Made by a program: the position numbers and the translations under genes
Assembly (NCBI GenBank): GCA_013420905.1
Contig: JAAXNY010000014.1
Span: 186,001 to 250,000 of the forward strand
Direction: 5' to 3'
Length of the DNA stretch: 64,000 nucleotides
DNA from: Collybia mongolica
Lineage: Eukaryota; Basidiomycota; Agaricomycetes; Agaricales; Clitocybaceae
The notes under the pieces: model-generated
What the model saw: the letters and a program-made list of their open reading frames with translations, nothing else
Database searches by the model: none
Told to the model about the DNA's origin: nothing
Shown: positions 10,731 to 24,784 of the stretch, piece by piece
Numbering within the stretch: position 1 is the first letter of the stretch
How the letters are laid out: each line of letters starts with the position of its first letter

Positions 10731-11700
10731 CTGTATGTGGTTAGAAATTACCAATCACACTGCCAAGTACTAATAAGAATTTAACCAAAACTCTTAATAT
10801 TAGCAAAGTAATAAAGTAACAATATAAACAGCATATATGGCATGCATGCCAAGTCATAAAAATTGAGTCAGCAATTAAAACACAAGCCCTTGGTGTACTG
10901 GGGGTCTTGTTTCATATAAATCTCTCTTCTTTAAAATATTATTTAATCTTTAGTTTGTGCACTATAAATAGACTGTAGATAGGTAGCACAGAAGTAAGAA
11001 ATCTTACCCCTACTTTGTGCTACAATAGGATATACAAATCATATTTGTTGAGACACTATTGTGCACACAAACTTAAGGATTTGATTGCTTCAATTGTGTT
11101 GGTTGGAATTGTCCCAAAGTGCTTGGCTAAGAGATCACAGAATTGAAGAAGTCTAGTTTATTTGGAATCTAGTACTTGTATTGTCCATTGGAATTATCAG
11201 GCACTTGGCCTTTGGTACACTTTGTACCTCTGTTTAAAGTCACTTGGACTTATTGATCTGCTTGGGATTGGTAATAATTGAACATACACTTGGTACTAAG
11301 TCAATTGGACTGGAAGCTATTATAAAAATATACCTAAGGTCTAAACATTTGTATTCAGCCTTGTTTTAATTAAATCAGTTGTAAAACCCTTGAAAAGTCT
11401 TTGTCTAGTACTATTAAAACTTAGTGCTTTTCTGCACTTAAACCCAAACTCAAATCAGGTGATTCCTATTGTTTGTGTGTTGAGTGTTAGATTTGGTGTG
11501 TGTGTGTAAGAGATTATGTTTCATAACACAGCACACTTATAGCCCAGGAGCCCCCTTTCAGCAGGAGAGAGGCTCTTGACAGAGAACTTGTGGTCACCAT
11601 CAATGAGGTTCCTGAACACGTGAGACTGCTTCAGGGTGCATGTGCAAGCATAACTCCAATCAACAAGCTTGCAAACATGCAAGTCAACCAGAGGTAGGCC
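10731..11700. other. AT-rich CpG-poor DNA, no gene
   Basis: Nothing coding recognised. CpG-poor composition continues to about 11.6-11.7 kb and then changes abruptly to CpG-normal sequence. Confidence 0.5.
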
Positions 11701-14700
11701 TGCCAGTAGTTCAAGGTGTGAGCGAGAAATGAGGCAGTGTGATGCTGACCGATGCGGACCCCAACAACCACGTGACATTCACAAGTTGCATGACTCAGGC
11801 GCCTGTCAGGCGCCAAAAGCATTTTCGTAGTATGGGTTTGCAGAAATACGATCAAACTAAATGGTATTGGCAACGATATTGTACATGACCGCCTGCCCGA
11901 CCCTCAATGGTTCTGTCATGCAAACAAATACTCCAATCCTTCACCATATTCCGTACCTCCTGTTCGCAATCTGGTGTGTACAACAATAATTCAAGCAGTT
12001 GACCAGATGAGGGACGTAGGGAATATAATCCTGCGCCCATAAGGCTTCAAAGGTAAACAACAGTCGATCGTAGAGCTGGGAGAGCTAATTGAATAGATGA
12101 TTAGAATAGATAGTAGTTTTAGCTAGCTTTCTATCACTGTGCATTGTCGGCGAGTGGCAGACCAAGTCCAGAGCGTAACCTGACCTAGCAGTTTGGGGTG
12201 GCGTATTCCTCAAAGCTCCGAATTCATCTTAAAAGTCTCCAGTTATCGAAGAGGTACCGTGGTCGTAGTCAGGTTGTTGAGTAACTGGAGGGTCACTCGT
12301 GCACAAGTGACGCATATTAGTTAGAGCTCTTCATTGACGGCCTACCTAATTACGAAGGGCGTCGTGAGTTAATGTATAAGAGGCCTGTGAACCAGTGGTA
12401 ATAGGTGTTAGTCATGGTTGCGGAGCAGCTAGTCGAGTCATTTGGTAGCATACAGAATCAACCTTGCTGGGTATTCTCAAGCAAGCTTATGAGTTCGAGT
12501 CAACGTTGATCGTTGAACGTTAAAGCCTTGAGGCTTGAAGTTACGACGAAGGATGTTCATGAGCTCAGGCAGGCTCCGATGTCTTCCAAACAACCAACAC
12601 AACAACAACGTTCAACGAACGGGACGATGTTTCCACGTTTCAAATTCACTTGTTCACTACCGAGTTCATACACGAAGTATACACTGGTTATGAACCAAAT
12701 TTATCGAAGTTAGAGTCGTCTGAATAAGGAATGGAAAAATTGGTGTTACACACAGTACGTGACCCATCGAGCGCGATCCCCAGCGTTATGTGACTTGGCA
12801 TTCGTTATCTCAACCAAAAGCTCCAAAAAGACTGAACTCGTCCTGGCGTATCTCCCCATTCCGCATCGATGTCCATCAAATTCGAATTCCATAAAATCGC
12901 CTTTTCGGTTTCGATAGTAGGCTAACATTCGGATGGGGTACTATTCAAGTAAGGACCACAGTATTCATTGGCCGGACACCGGAGCAATCGTAGTTTGCAT
13001 GGGTACTTCGCAATGCCCACGTGTAAGCCTCATCGATGTCACATGACTAGAGCAGAATTTGTAAGAGGGCAATAACGCCAGGATGCGAAACACCGGACGT
13101 TGGATCCTCCTTGGCCTTAAGATCATAAAAGTATAGTCGCACGGAGAACCGCGACTGTTCCTGAACCCGATCCACCCTTGGATATTTGGAATTAGAGCTG
13201 TCGGGGATAAGAGACAAGAGTCGATGATAGTCGGGTGTGTGGTGGCGGGGTCGGGGCATACCCTCGCGAGCCATTTGTATTTATGGCCCCAGTCGATTCA
13301 GACCGTTACACAGCAGTCATATAAGTGACTTAGAAGGACCATGGAAATTAGTTGTCAAGATCAGTTCTGAATCCATTCCTTGTCGATCACTTACAGTGGA
13401 TGGCCTCACCGATGTCGAATTTGTCGCCTTGGCTTCTCCATATTCTCCATGTATCTCTTGAACGAACGATACGCATCGACCCGGTCTTTTTCGTGCTCTT
13501 TCTCGTAGATTCTTCTGAGGGGGGTTGTGGTAATGCGGCATTTATCTAGAACCGTGTTGACAATAGCACGTGTCAGTATCTGTGTTTTTGCAAAACCAAC
13601 CCCTGGAGCCGAAAATGGGTTTATCCAATATGGGAGCGGATGGAATCCACGCGTTGATTGATGAGCCAAGGCAGAGACAAAGATGAACGTTGGCTCCTTG
13701 CGTATTCGGGACATTGATAGTCGCGATTGAACAACAGACGGGGTTGCAACTGTTGTTCAAAACCGAAACTCAAGGAGATCCTTCGACACTCTATTCCGCA
13801 TGTGAGCAGCCCTAACCTCGACAAGGGCCAACTGGAAGATAAACCAAAATTGGTGTGTTTCCGAGTGTTTCCGAGGGTTGAAAACGGAGTGACAGAGGGA
13901 ATGACAAGAGCGGAATCAGAATGGTGGGTGTGGAACTGTAGAAGAGGACACCGGAGGCGTACTATAAGAGCGTGGCCTCCCAAAAACAAAGCCAAGTGTT
14001 GGAAACGTGTGTTGTGGCTTGCCGAACTGGGATACCGCCTCGATGCCGACAGTGATGCACCGCGTTAACCTTCCGGAATACCTCCTCTATCACCAACGGC
14101 ATGGAAAAGGGAACATGGGATATCTATCATCGTAGTCTCTATGTTCGGATGTCAGGTGGACCTTTGTCGACAGTGGAAAGAAGCACACACGACATCGACC
14201 ATCATGACTGAATATCGGATGAGCATTACGAAACCGCGCTCATCGGATAGGATAGACACTATTCCATTCACTCGACCTCCCACCAGTCCCGACGAAGAAC
14301 CCCTAAAATATGTCCTACGAAGCAACGCCAACAACGTGGAGAGAACTAGGGAGGCCCCCAGCGGGCATGGGCTATAGATGGACCACGTTGCGGAGTATAT
14401 GTGGAACGGCAGGAGTAAATGTTGAGGAGATGCAGTTGCTTTCCCTTGGTGCCAAGAAAAAGCATTCGTGCTCCGTGCCCAGTTGGCCATCCAAGAGCTC
14501 CGGAAAGCCAACACATCGAAAAAAGTCCCATATTTTGGTCGATGGAACGAATTGAGAGCGGTATGTCTAAAAACCGACTTGAAAACCCTCTGCGATTGTC
14601 CCGCTGGAAAGAACGAGCCACATATGCGGGCCGAATGTACTAATCGTACAAGGAGTGATCAGAAGGAGAGTAAAAGAATAGAAGCGGAAATCTGGCTAAC

Positions 14701-17700
14701 CATCAAGCAACACGGACCGTCCTCCCCACATTAACACTCAAAATACCTAACCTCCCTGTACCTAAGTCATAGGCCTGGACGTTTACGAGTACGGGCTTGG
14801 TGTTTCAAATTACTGGTTGGTGGAGGATAAAGGATCTAGTGAACATGCTACGTCGGGACAGATTGAAAACTTACCTTTGTGATGGCACCCTTCGACAACA
14901 ATGCTAAGCAAAGGAGAAACAAGCGGGTGACAGGGAGTGATCAAGGTAGCTAGCCTGCTCAATGCGGTGGACACACTTGTGCGAATAAAGTCGCTGCGTG
15001 GCCTGAGATGATATTGGCTTTTGCAAAAATTATATTTATGGGGACGTACCAGACGCTTGCAGCACCATGTACTAATCATAATGCCTCTATCCTACGTCTC
15101 CGCCGTGCGTTATCTACCTTCAACGATAACAGCATTTGAAGCAGGGATAGAACATATAGGTCGTGGTCGTGCAGCATCGATCTGAAAAAGGACCAGCGAT
15201 CGAGGTGCCTTACCTCGGGGTCGCCCAACTCAGATGTTGCGTACGAGCGCCCACGGTTCAATTCGATGTTCGACATTCAACGGTGGACTTGAACGCAGAT
15301 CCTTCGGAGATCCTGAGCTGAAGGTCGTGGTGGAGGTTTAAAAAGCAAAGCCATCGACGGTCGTGGCAATACCAGTGGTGGTGATTTGATCGTGATCATG
15401 AGTGAGTGTGGGGCAACGAACCTGACCAGCTGTGCCTTTCGATTGTATACGTCGTTGGACACGACCTCGCCCCTTCTAGATAATGCCCTTTAGCGTCCTC
15501 GACGAACTTTTGAACCGCTCGCACTGTCGTAATCGCCTCACGAACACCCAGAACGACAACACTGATTCACACCAGGTATGTATCCCACCAACTACTTCCG
15601 CGCTAACCTTCGTTTACCTTGCTATTCAGCACACCGAGAAGCACGCTTTCTTTAAATTTCGCACACTTCTTACATTTTATCATTTTATCACTGGGACGAG
15701 TCTGCTGGCCTCTGGTGATAATCTGACCCGATAGGATGGTGGCAGAGATATGGACCAAGCACCGTTTTGGGCGCATTCCGGTGCGTCGTTGCACTATCTA
15801 ATCCGTCTTTTGCCTTACCCTAACGCGACTCTTCAGTATTTTCGCCCACTCACCGAATAGCTATTAGCACTCGTCTTCACCGACTGCCTCTGCATGCGCC
15901 ATTTACCTAGCTCATACAAGCCCGTCTTCGTTCACAACAAGCTCAATGGTATCATACGAAACTCACTGCCCTTCCCCGACAGATTGTGAATGTCTGGTGG
16001 TCGGGATCGGAGTATGCGGATGAAAAAGCTGGAGCGATCTCATAGACGGTCTCGACTAGGCTGGTGCTAGCCTCAAACAAGAACAACCCGTCACTACAAC
16101 GAGACAGCAGTCTCGTTACATAGAAAACAGTGCTACAGGAACGTCAGGTGTGTTCCCATTCTTCTGCTCCCTCATTGTTCGCGCTAATTATCGATAGGTT
16201 GAGGTCACCTTCCTGCGTATTCAAACCTCCTGCAGTGATGCTTAGGATTGGACATACTTCTTGTGCCTTAGGTCTCTCCCTGTCTGATGCAGTACACCAC
16301 CCCACGTCCGTCCAACAATGGTTATATTTCCACGAAACAATGTCTAAGATAAAGCACATCACATGGTCAATCATCATTGTACGATCAATATGGTGAGGGT
16401 CTGAGGAAGGGGGTCCTGGGGTGGACTCAGATTCACGTAAGTATGGTCCCAACACGTCCTTTTTTTTTTTTACATTTCGGGCTAATTGCATGAAACAGCG
16501 TGTCTTTCTGCAAATATTCCTGCGTCACCTACGCCCCATTCTGCACCCTCTATCGTGATTGGAGGCAGGTATGATCCGGCGGTCCTCTGAACTCGAACCC
16601 AAGTTTGGATTACCCGGATTTGACCGGACACAGACGGTGATGTAGGCGGGGAGCCCAAACTTTGGCCCAGGTACTATGTACCCCAAATTAGGGAAGACAA
16701 AGTCGAAAAAATGTGAATGAAAAGCGACCTTTATGAAAGGACGCTACGAACTCGCGTGTCATAGAGGGAGGCAAGAAAACGACAAGTAGCGAATTCGTAA
16801 AGATGAGCGTTCGTATAGGCAAGCAGACATCTGTCGTTTCAACGCTCGGTTCGAGAATATTGATTTCGCGTACCTTTCTGGTCAGTGTTGACGAGCGACG
16901 TCCCCATAACGCGCGGTTATGTAAGATCGACTGTTTTGTTTCGTCGGTTGAGACCAGGGATGGGGCGAGATAGCCCCATGGTTCGAGCGAGGACACAGCA
17001 TCAGCTGAGTGTTGGGGAGAGGATAGCTTGCGCAATGTGTTGTAGCCTGTAATGCCTGGACTACGATTGTCCTACGCCATTTTACTACAGCAGAACGTTT
17101 TAGAAAGGGCAAGAAATCCAGGAATTGGGACAGACACCCACTGAATGTCTAGCCAGCCAATCATTATCTTCCTTGAATCCTAACTGATCTTGAGATCGTT
17201 GACGGATCGCACAGAACGGTGACTATTCTTGAACCGGGTTCAACACGGCGATAGTAAAGCCCTTGTGTACTTAAACATTCCTGGCCACTTGTATTCGCAG
17301 CTCTGGCCGATTCAGGCCATCATGTGTATGATTCATGGTAGAAAAAGAAACATTGTCTGCGCCAGTGGTTCAGATCAAAGTCAGTTCAAAAGCGACACAA
17401 GCACGTACCAAAACCCAATCTCACCATTGGTAATAAGGATACCGCGCTTCCTCACTATCGCCCACTTCAGTCGGTTCTTTCACAAACATGGGAGGGTACT
17501 CTGCGCAGACCTGGAGGACCGCAAGTGTCAGAAATCAACATCGGTTCTAGCTGTCAGTGGCCCCTAAATAAACAATGTCGATTCCTGATATCGGATTCCT
17601 CGAGTACTTCGCGTGCTTCTTGAACGAAAAACCGACCTAGACGTGGTTGTACATGTAGCCCCCCCCGTATAATACCTGTGAACGAGACGATTATAACGAG

Positions 17701-20700
17701 AGTTTCATGTTTTCGGTTTTGGTAAATCGGTGTTAATGACGATATACATGATTTTGTGGGTGCATTCTGGTGCGCTAAAGCTAGGAAAACGCGGACAGCA
17801 GGATACCCATCGAATAATGTCGAAGAATGCCATCGAGAGTTATAGAATGATAGACCCAGAATATGAATTTCCAGAATCTAACACGCGAGACCGAGTTTAT
17901 AGAGAAATCTGCGAAGCGACGAGGTTTGGAATTGGTACGGAGGAACAATGAAAAAGAAGTGTAACATAACTGAATCGTCTTAGGCCCCACTCTGCACCTT
18001 CTACCTGCCACCCACAGGTCTCTTCACTTTGAAGATAGCCTAGCCCGCCGTTCCACCCAGGCATTCACTGTGGGGCCACTAATGCTGGGCCAGCCTTACA
18101 TTGCATCACCCGTCCCACCCCACGTTCGCAAGAAATACCCCTCGATCGAAGCAAATGGACTCTAGGAGCCACAACGTCAGAAGTTTCATCTTGCGAAAGC
18201 GGACGATCGCGCATCATGGCGAAGTCTAGGGATAGACGGATTGGGAGGATACGAGTCGGGGATTAAGGTTTTGGAACAGGGCCAATCATCGTCCGTTAGG
18301 CGCGTGTCGTAACTTTGAGATGCGCAATACAGATTGACGGTATTGTTTGAAGAAAATGGGGGACACCATGTGACGTTTCGTGTACAGCAGGGGCTGAAGA
18401 ACTGTTCTCACGAGCCGCCACAATACTTATCTTCGCATGACGAGGCCACTCCCATTGGACTGACAGGATAGTGATTCGAGAGAAGAGACAAGGCGGTCGG
18501 ATACTGCAAATTGTTGGGAACATTCACGTCTGTAACGGAAATACCGAGGCGACGAAAGCTTTAGAAGAGTACATCAGGGTGTCATGGTGCATGTCCAATC
18601 ATCACTGGACTACAGAAGCCAGGGGCTTGAGAAAGAATACTTGGGGTTGACCCAGCACCACCCACGCAAGTTCTTCAGAATTATATTCTCACCATACAGC
18701 TGGTTGCCTACGATACAGCTTGCTATTCTGCGAACGTTCCCTTGGGCCGCCTCGCAGACCTGTGATATACGTGTATTAGATGAAGCACTCCGGTGCGCCA
18801 TTCCACTTACGGACGATATATGGTATATTTACCTAAAAACTTCAGAACAAACCCCGTCGACGATCCCTCAAACTTCACTTACATGCTTAAGTCTCACATC
18901 GCTCAGTCTCAGGCTGGTGATCCGGCCTCCTACCCCTGATTCGACGACGTCTCCGTGAATCCGTGAATGGGCAGACTTGGCGCAAAGAATCCGTGAGTTT
19001 GGGGTCGACTGTGGAGAAGAGAAAAGGGAGTCGAGTTAGACACCTACTAGAACCGACTGCGTCAAAACGACGGTACATACGACCAATATTTCTAGGAGAG
19101 TTGCGCGACCCAGACCTTTACCTCCCCTGATGACCCGACCGCTTTCCCTAATGGGGCGTTCCGTTCCTCGTGAATAACCAGCAAGCTGGGTAGCGTTGGG
19201 CACCTTGACTATTGATGTATGTCAGTCTTTGGCTACATGCGCTGATCGACCCAGGTTCGGTTGGTATGGTCCATCTCCACCTTCCAGCACCTCCCAGACT
19301 CCAACCATATTTTATGACCTTACGAATCGACACGCATACTTTTAATGATATGAATGGCATTCGCCTAAGAAACACGGGACGAAACCTGAGAGCTGGATGT
19401 GAGCCCAAAAATCGTGGATAATGAGTATGATTCAAAGACCTGACGCAGCGAAAACCTGCTAAGCCACGCCTGATTGCGGGCTTCGCGCATCGTGCCCGCT
19501 TATCCAATTCGCCCTTGAGGGATAACACAGGGTTCTTTGACAATACATAGCGTCTATACTATCAGTAATTAGCATCGTGGTATATCACTGCGTAATAGAA
19601 CGTCGGTATTAAACTCACATGGAATGAATGGACGAGAACGTACTAATGTTCGAGCAGCACTATGGGGTTGGACTCGGCATCATTTCCCCGACATTTTACA
19701 AGCTCCCATACCCATCATCCACACCCCTCGTTCCATGATTGCAATGTGTATGCGTGGCGACCATGATGGCCGCTATGAGCGTTGATAACAGTATGGAGTG
19801 GGACGGCAGAAGCACAGAGGCAAGATCGGCCGTCGCTGGAAGGAGCGACCTCGAGTGATTGAGGTATCTTGTGGGTCAAGGACCGGCCGGAAGGAGAGAC
19901 CTAGCTCCAATAGGCCCTGGTGAAGATTTGATAAACAATTTGCCTTAAGCTTGTTGTCTCCATGATTCTCAATGTCGACTCCGGGAAATGCTGAAACGCG
20001 AGTAGGCATGGGCTTGTTTATGCTCATTTATCTCCGAGTCGTGCGCCTAAGTGAGGCGATTGAGTGATTGCTCTGTCACCTTACATCTCATATATACAAT
20101 CATCCATGTATGTACGAAACCCCAGACTTGCGCTGGTCAATACTACCGTTACTCTGTTTCATTTCACGTTCTCTAAGCGACGCTGACAAAAGTGTTTCGG
20201 TGGGGTTTATGGATTTGTGTATAAGTGGGCATGGATGTGGGTTAATAGGGTACTACTTCCGAGTATAAACTTACTCAGTCTTTGCATCAAGCTTCTCGGC
20301 TTGAGTCTATAGTGGACTAGGGCGGTTAGCACACCAACAAACAGCCTGAGAGTTCGCTTGGTTTGTACAGTTCTAAAAATGACATTGTGAATACGTGCCA
20401 AGTATTTTGTGGGCACCTCCACTTTACATGATAGTTCAGATGCAACGCCGATGTATATCGCCTAGGCCCTGAATTCGTCAAGTCTCCACCACCTCAAGCC
20501 AACGTAATATCGTAACAAGGCGCCCCTGGAATATCGGACGCGGATCACTCGCTTTTGCATTAGTACCGCATACAAGTCCTCACCCCACCCAAGGAGCTGG
20601 TAGCATCATTGAATCTGTATCTTGGAAAGATCTAAACCGACTTCGATGTGCCCGATTCCATCATGACCCGGGTGGCTGGCTGGAGGGAATGTTCGAAGTT

Positions 20701-21479
20701 CCGGGGGCATCAACGCGACCGAGATTATGTGGGTCGACAGCGGGAAAGCCAAGCATCATGATTTAAAATAACTCAGCACCGAGAGTGCCGGAAATTAATG
20801 AGATTTTAACTTGGCTCTGCAAAGTAAGAGCGGTCATATGTTGCCCGAGCGCTATTGACTTCCTGTTCATTAGACAAGAAACGGAGCTCCGCTGGGACGT
20901 CTATGCCGTGTAGAGTGTCAACACCGTAAGCTCCGAGATCACGAGACAAGTTGGTATCACTCTTTGGACAAAAATTGAGGCACTGGGCGCTGCTAGACTG
21001 ACGCAATGGGGGAATGTGCAGGTGGGCGCTCTGCTGATGGTCAACGTTTATCGGACCGAAGGCCCGTTAAGGATTTAGTCTGGCTGTTCGAGGTGAGCTG
21101 AACCGTATGGGAACCCAGAACTAGTATATGGAAAGTAATTCAGAGATCTTGGCCAGGGACAAGCGTGACACGCACCATCATGAGGACGAATGTGAGGGTG
21201 GAGCAAAGATTAGGATAGGTAAGTCACGTATCAAATACCCGAGGGAAGAAGTAAGCATCTTCGGGTGTCAGGAGAACTTGAGAAGTGATAGTGACTCTAA
21301 ACACCAGCAGAAGGCAAAAGAGATACACGGTCTATTAACTCAGCTCACAGGGGACGCGGTATGAGTGATTGGTTATAAAGATAAGATATACATTTTGTAC
21401 CATTAGGCTCCATAACCATGCTTCATCCATGGCCCATTCGAGCCGAAGTTCACCTGTCCAAATAAAAATTGGAATTCTT
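11701..21479. other. 9.8-kb stretch without recognisable genes
   Basis: Base composition and CpG content are ordinary here, unlike the repeat blocks, yet I recognise no gene on either strand. Open frames reach only about 130 codons, as expected by chance at this GC content. Mildly coding-like but unassigned stretches are the minus-strand frame at 13406-13714 (ending in a basic, Glu/Arg-rich segment) and plus-strand frames at 13727-14068 and 14468-14734. Because other genes here have exons as short as 2-20 nt, a highly split gene could be missed by eye. Confidence 0.4.
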
Positions 21480-23656
21480 CTATCTATCAACCTCACTACA
21501 TAGCCACGAAAATTATAATCAGTCAAATTCAAACCACCGTGATGCAACGAGGAAGTAACATACCCGAACACAAGATCCTATCGAAGACATCACAACGTTG
21601 AGCAATTTACTATAAGGTGACATGGGAATTGACATACCATAGTCCCGATGATAGCCACAGCATCCGCAAGCATGTGCTATTCAAACAGGTTGTTAGTCAA
21701 TCAGCCATCGAAGAAGACAAGAACCGGTGCTAACATCTGCAGGAAACGTTTTCAGCAAAGGCCAAGGGAATCAAAGAACAAGAGAACATACGTCTCATCA
21801 TGAAATCTGAGCCGGCAAGATGCGCAAAACCAGGAGCACGGATGCTACATCTGTATGGACGATTCGTGCCATCACTACCAAGGAGACCAAGAATCAGTGG
21901 TGGTGAGATGAAATGCGGGGATAGACTCACGAAACGAGATATACTGCCATCTCGCCCTTCGGTGCTTCAATGGCACTGTAAGTCTCGCCAGGGGGTACAG
22001 AGTAGCCTTCGCTGAAAAGCTGTGGGAGCGGAGTTAACGCGGGTTTCATGTAAACGTACGTAAAGTTAATGGCGGGGGATAGACGTGAACATGGATTGAT
22101 GGTAAAGGATATATGTTTGGATAGGAAAGCATGAGCCAAAACAACGTACCTTGAAGTGATGGATGAGGGCCTCCATACTCTCCTTCATCATCGCGCGGGG
22201 AGGAGGAACCAGCTTGTAGTCATCTACTTTGATGGCGCCGGGGGTAATTTTATTCAAACACTTTGGAACTCGGAAGTTAGACCTGCAACCCTAAACCTAG
22301 ATGACGCATACCTGGTCAATGATATGCAAACTCTCCCGCATCTCTTGCACACGGCACAGATACCTGTCGAAGCAGTCTCCGTTCTTTCCAACAGGGACAT
22401 CGAACTCCACCTGGCAAACGTTCCGTCAGTTCATCGGCAATTTCACGTTCACTACAGTATGACCTACCTCCGCATATTTATCATACGGACTCGACTTCCT
22501 CAGGTCCCAAGGAACTCCACTACCCCTCAACATGACTCCGCTAAAGCTGTAGTCCAGAGCCTGTTTCGCCGTCACCACACCGATCCCCACGGTCCGCTCC
22601 TTCCAAATACGATTGCCCGACACCACCTCCTCAATCTCGTCCAGCCTGCTGCCGAACTGCGTCGCCCATTTGAAGACGTCGTCGAGGAGGCCATGGGGGA
22701 GGTCGAATGCAACACCACCAGGGCGAACGTATGCGGCGTGTAGACGGGCACCGGAGACGCGCTCGTAGAACTCCATGAGTTTTTCACGCTCTTCGAAACC
22801 CCATAGGAAAGGAGTTAGACCACCAACATCCATGACGTGAGTGAGGACGGCCATGAGGTCTGAGAAAGTGAGTCAAACACGTTCGCATCAACCAAGCATC
22901 TGGAACTAACGGTTAAGGATACGAGTCATCTCTCCGAAAAGAGTACGAATCCACTGAGCACGATCAGGAACTTGAATGTTCAGTAGTTTCTCCACTGCTA
23001 ACGAGTAACAGAGTTCGTTCGTCACTATGATATGTCAGACTGGCTGGAAAGACAAAAGGCGTTGAATGGGAACCCACTCATCGAGACATAGTCAAGACGG
23101 TCAAAGTATGGGAGGGCTTGGATATACGTCTTATATTCAATGAGTTTCTCAGTGCCGCGGTGCAGGAGTCCAATGTGCTGTTCGACAAAAGTGAGGGAGG
23201 TGGGCTAGTGCGAAATGGAAAGCGACGTACCGGGTCAGCGCGCAGAATTTCTTCGCCATTCAGCTCGAGAATCATACGAAGTACACCATGAGCAGCGGGA
23301 TGTTGAGGCCTGTTCTCTCGTTAGCATGTACACAACAGCCTAATACGTTCCAACCAACCCAAAGTTCACTATTTGCACTGTCAGTACCTTCCTTTTTAGG
23401 CATAGAAGTAAAGAGCGAGCTCACCTGTGAAATGTCGCATTTTAGAATCAGGACGTGCCACAGGATCTGCCAAGATATCTGCTGCTTCCATCCCATGAAG
23501 GTCCTCGACGGTGTGGTAGTCGAACACATTTTTTGCCTTGGCTTCGGTGGGCACCGCCTCGGCCTGGCGAAGTGCTGGTGTGGTAGAAAGTGTCCTATGT
23601 AGAAGCCGCGACTTTGTCGATGTGCGAGCCAGCGAGCGCAGCAGCATCGAGGCCAT
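21480..23656 (-). CDS. NDUFS2: NADH:ubiquinone oxidoreductase 49-kDa subunit
   Basis: Core subunit of respiratory complex I in the mitochondrial matrix arm, helping form the quinone site. Assembled exons: 23425-23656, 23359-23368, 23231-23309, 23078-23177, 22911-23024, 22468-22859, 22312-22410, 22150-22260, 21931-22019, 21792-21874, 21735-21736, 21638-21676, 21564-21577, 21480-21495. The total is 1380 nt, 459 residues, with GT-AG introns of 49-68 nt except one of 130 nt. The N terminus ([19 protein letters not shown]) looks like a mitochondrial presequence. Family motifs follow: [89 protein letters not shown] and the C-terminal AIIGTMDLVFGEVDR. Two internal exons are only 10 and 2 nt; without the 2-nt exon the conserved C terminus is out of frame. 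Confidence 0.95.
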
Positions 23657-24784
23657 GGTCGTCGTCGTCGCCGATGAGTTGTTGGAGGTGCAAACACTGC
23701 AACAAATCGGGAACTGGCGGAGTGCTAAGCGCGGGAATTTTAAGCGTCATTCCGGGTGTCTATATCCCATTTATTGCAATAAATTGAGCCTCCCCTAAAA
23801 CGAAGGCTCAAGGGCACAACAAGCAAAATAAAATAAAAATGATCCCAACTATTTCCACGCCGAAACAGTATTTCCTTATCGTAGTGGGATGAGTACAAGA
23901 ACTATGTAGTCGTATGGGTTATAATTACTATATTAATTTATTAATATTATTCATTATTTATGTAATCTAAATTATGTACTTCAGATATCACTCTGAAACC
24001 AATATCCCGCTTTATACAGTGCAAGCTAGCCAGGAGACCTGGTGTTAGAATATTCAGCCCACAAAGGGATCGCTGAGGTAAGATGATTCGACTTGAAGGA
24101 TCCCCGTTGTTTTTTCTAATTGTTCCCTTGACTTTACAAGCCCCCGACACTCAACAATCATTTCGAACAGGTTATTGGGTTATCAGAGGGAGCTCGATGT
24201 AAGCCAACGTCCTATATCCTTCGCCTTATGCGGACTGTACCACGACAGACTGTGAATGCCTTCAGTAAACGTCTCTTGTTTGACTTTGACTTTGTTCTCT
24301 ATGAAGCTAAAATGTAGTTCGACCAAAAAAGTTAATGTCAATTATCATATATATTCATACTAGTCTTAATCTAGGGCCTGGCGCTGCAATCGAATTTCAT
24401 AAAGTGAAGAACATGAAAGCTCACGAAGGACATTGTAAACATACGCCGTACTCCGTACCATATTGTGTGGATTAGGATCAATGAAAGCGCTAAAATAAAA
24501 CACCCTATAGTAAGACCAGGGGAGTATTCCTCAGCGCTCAAGTGAAGCCCAGAATAATCTATGGATGCCGCCCAGACGCCCCTGATATTCCGGAAAGGAT
24601 GAATTTAGCACAAGAATCGGCATAAACCACAATACAAGCGCCTTGAAATGTCTTTGACCCAGGCTTGTCTTCGATGCCTACAACGAATGTTTTTCAGGCT
24701 TATAATGGCAACACTAGTTTCCAGAGGTTTACTACAATAAGCCAGATACTTCAAGTAAACATCTGAAAGAGCTGAACGCATCGT
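23657..24784. other. Intergenic region upstream of NDUFS2
   Basis: No gene seen. It lies between the NDUFS2 start and the end of the next minus-strand gene, so it must hold the NDUFS2 promoter and the neighbour's 3' end. A very AT-rich patch lies at about 23915-23965. Confidence 0.5.

Noticed and set aside
21677..21791. Single 115-nt intron in NDUFS2 instead of two introns around a 2-nt exon
   Set aside because: It would put the conserved C terminus out of frame, and no alternative donor or acceptor nearby gives the family sequence.
22156..22743. 195-codon plus-strand frame
   Set aside because: It is antisense to NDUFS2 exons 6-8 and has no motif of its own.
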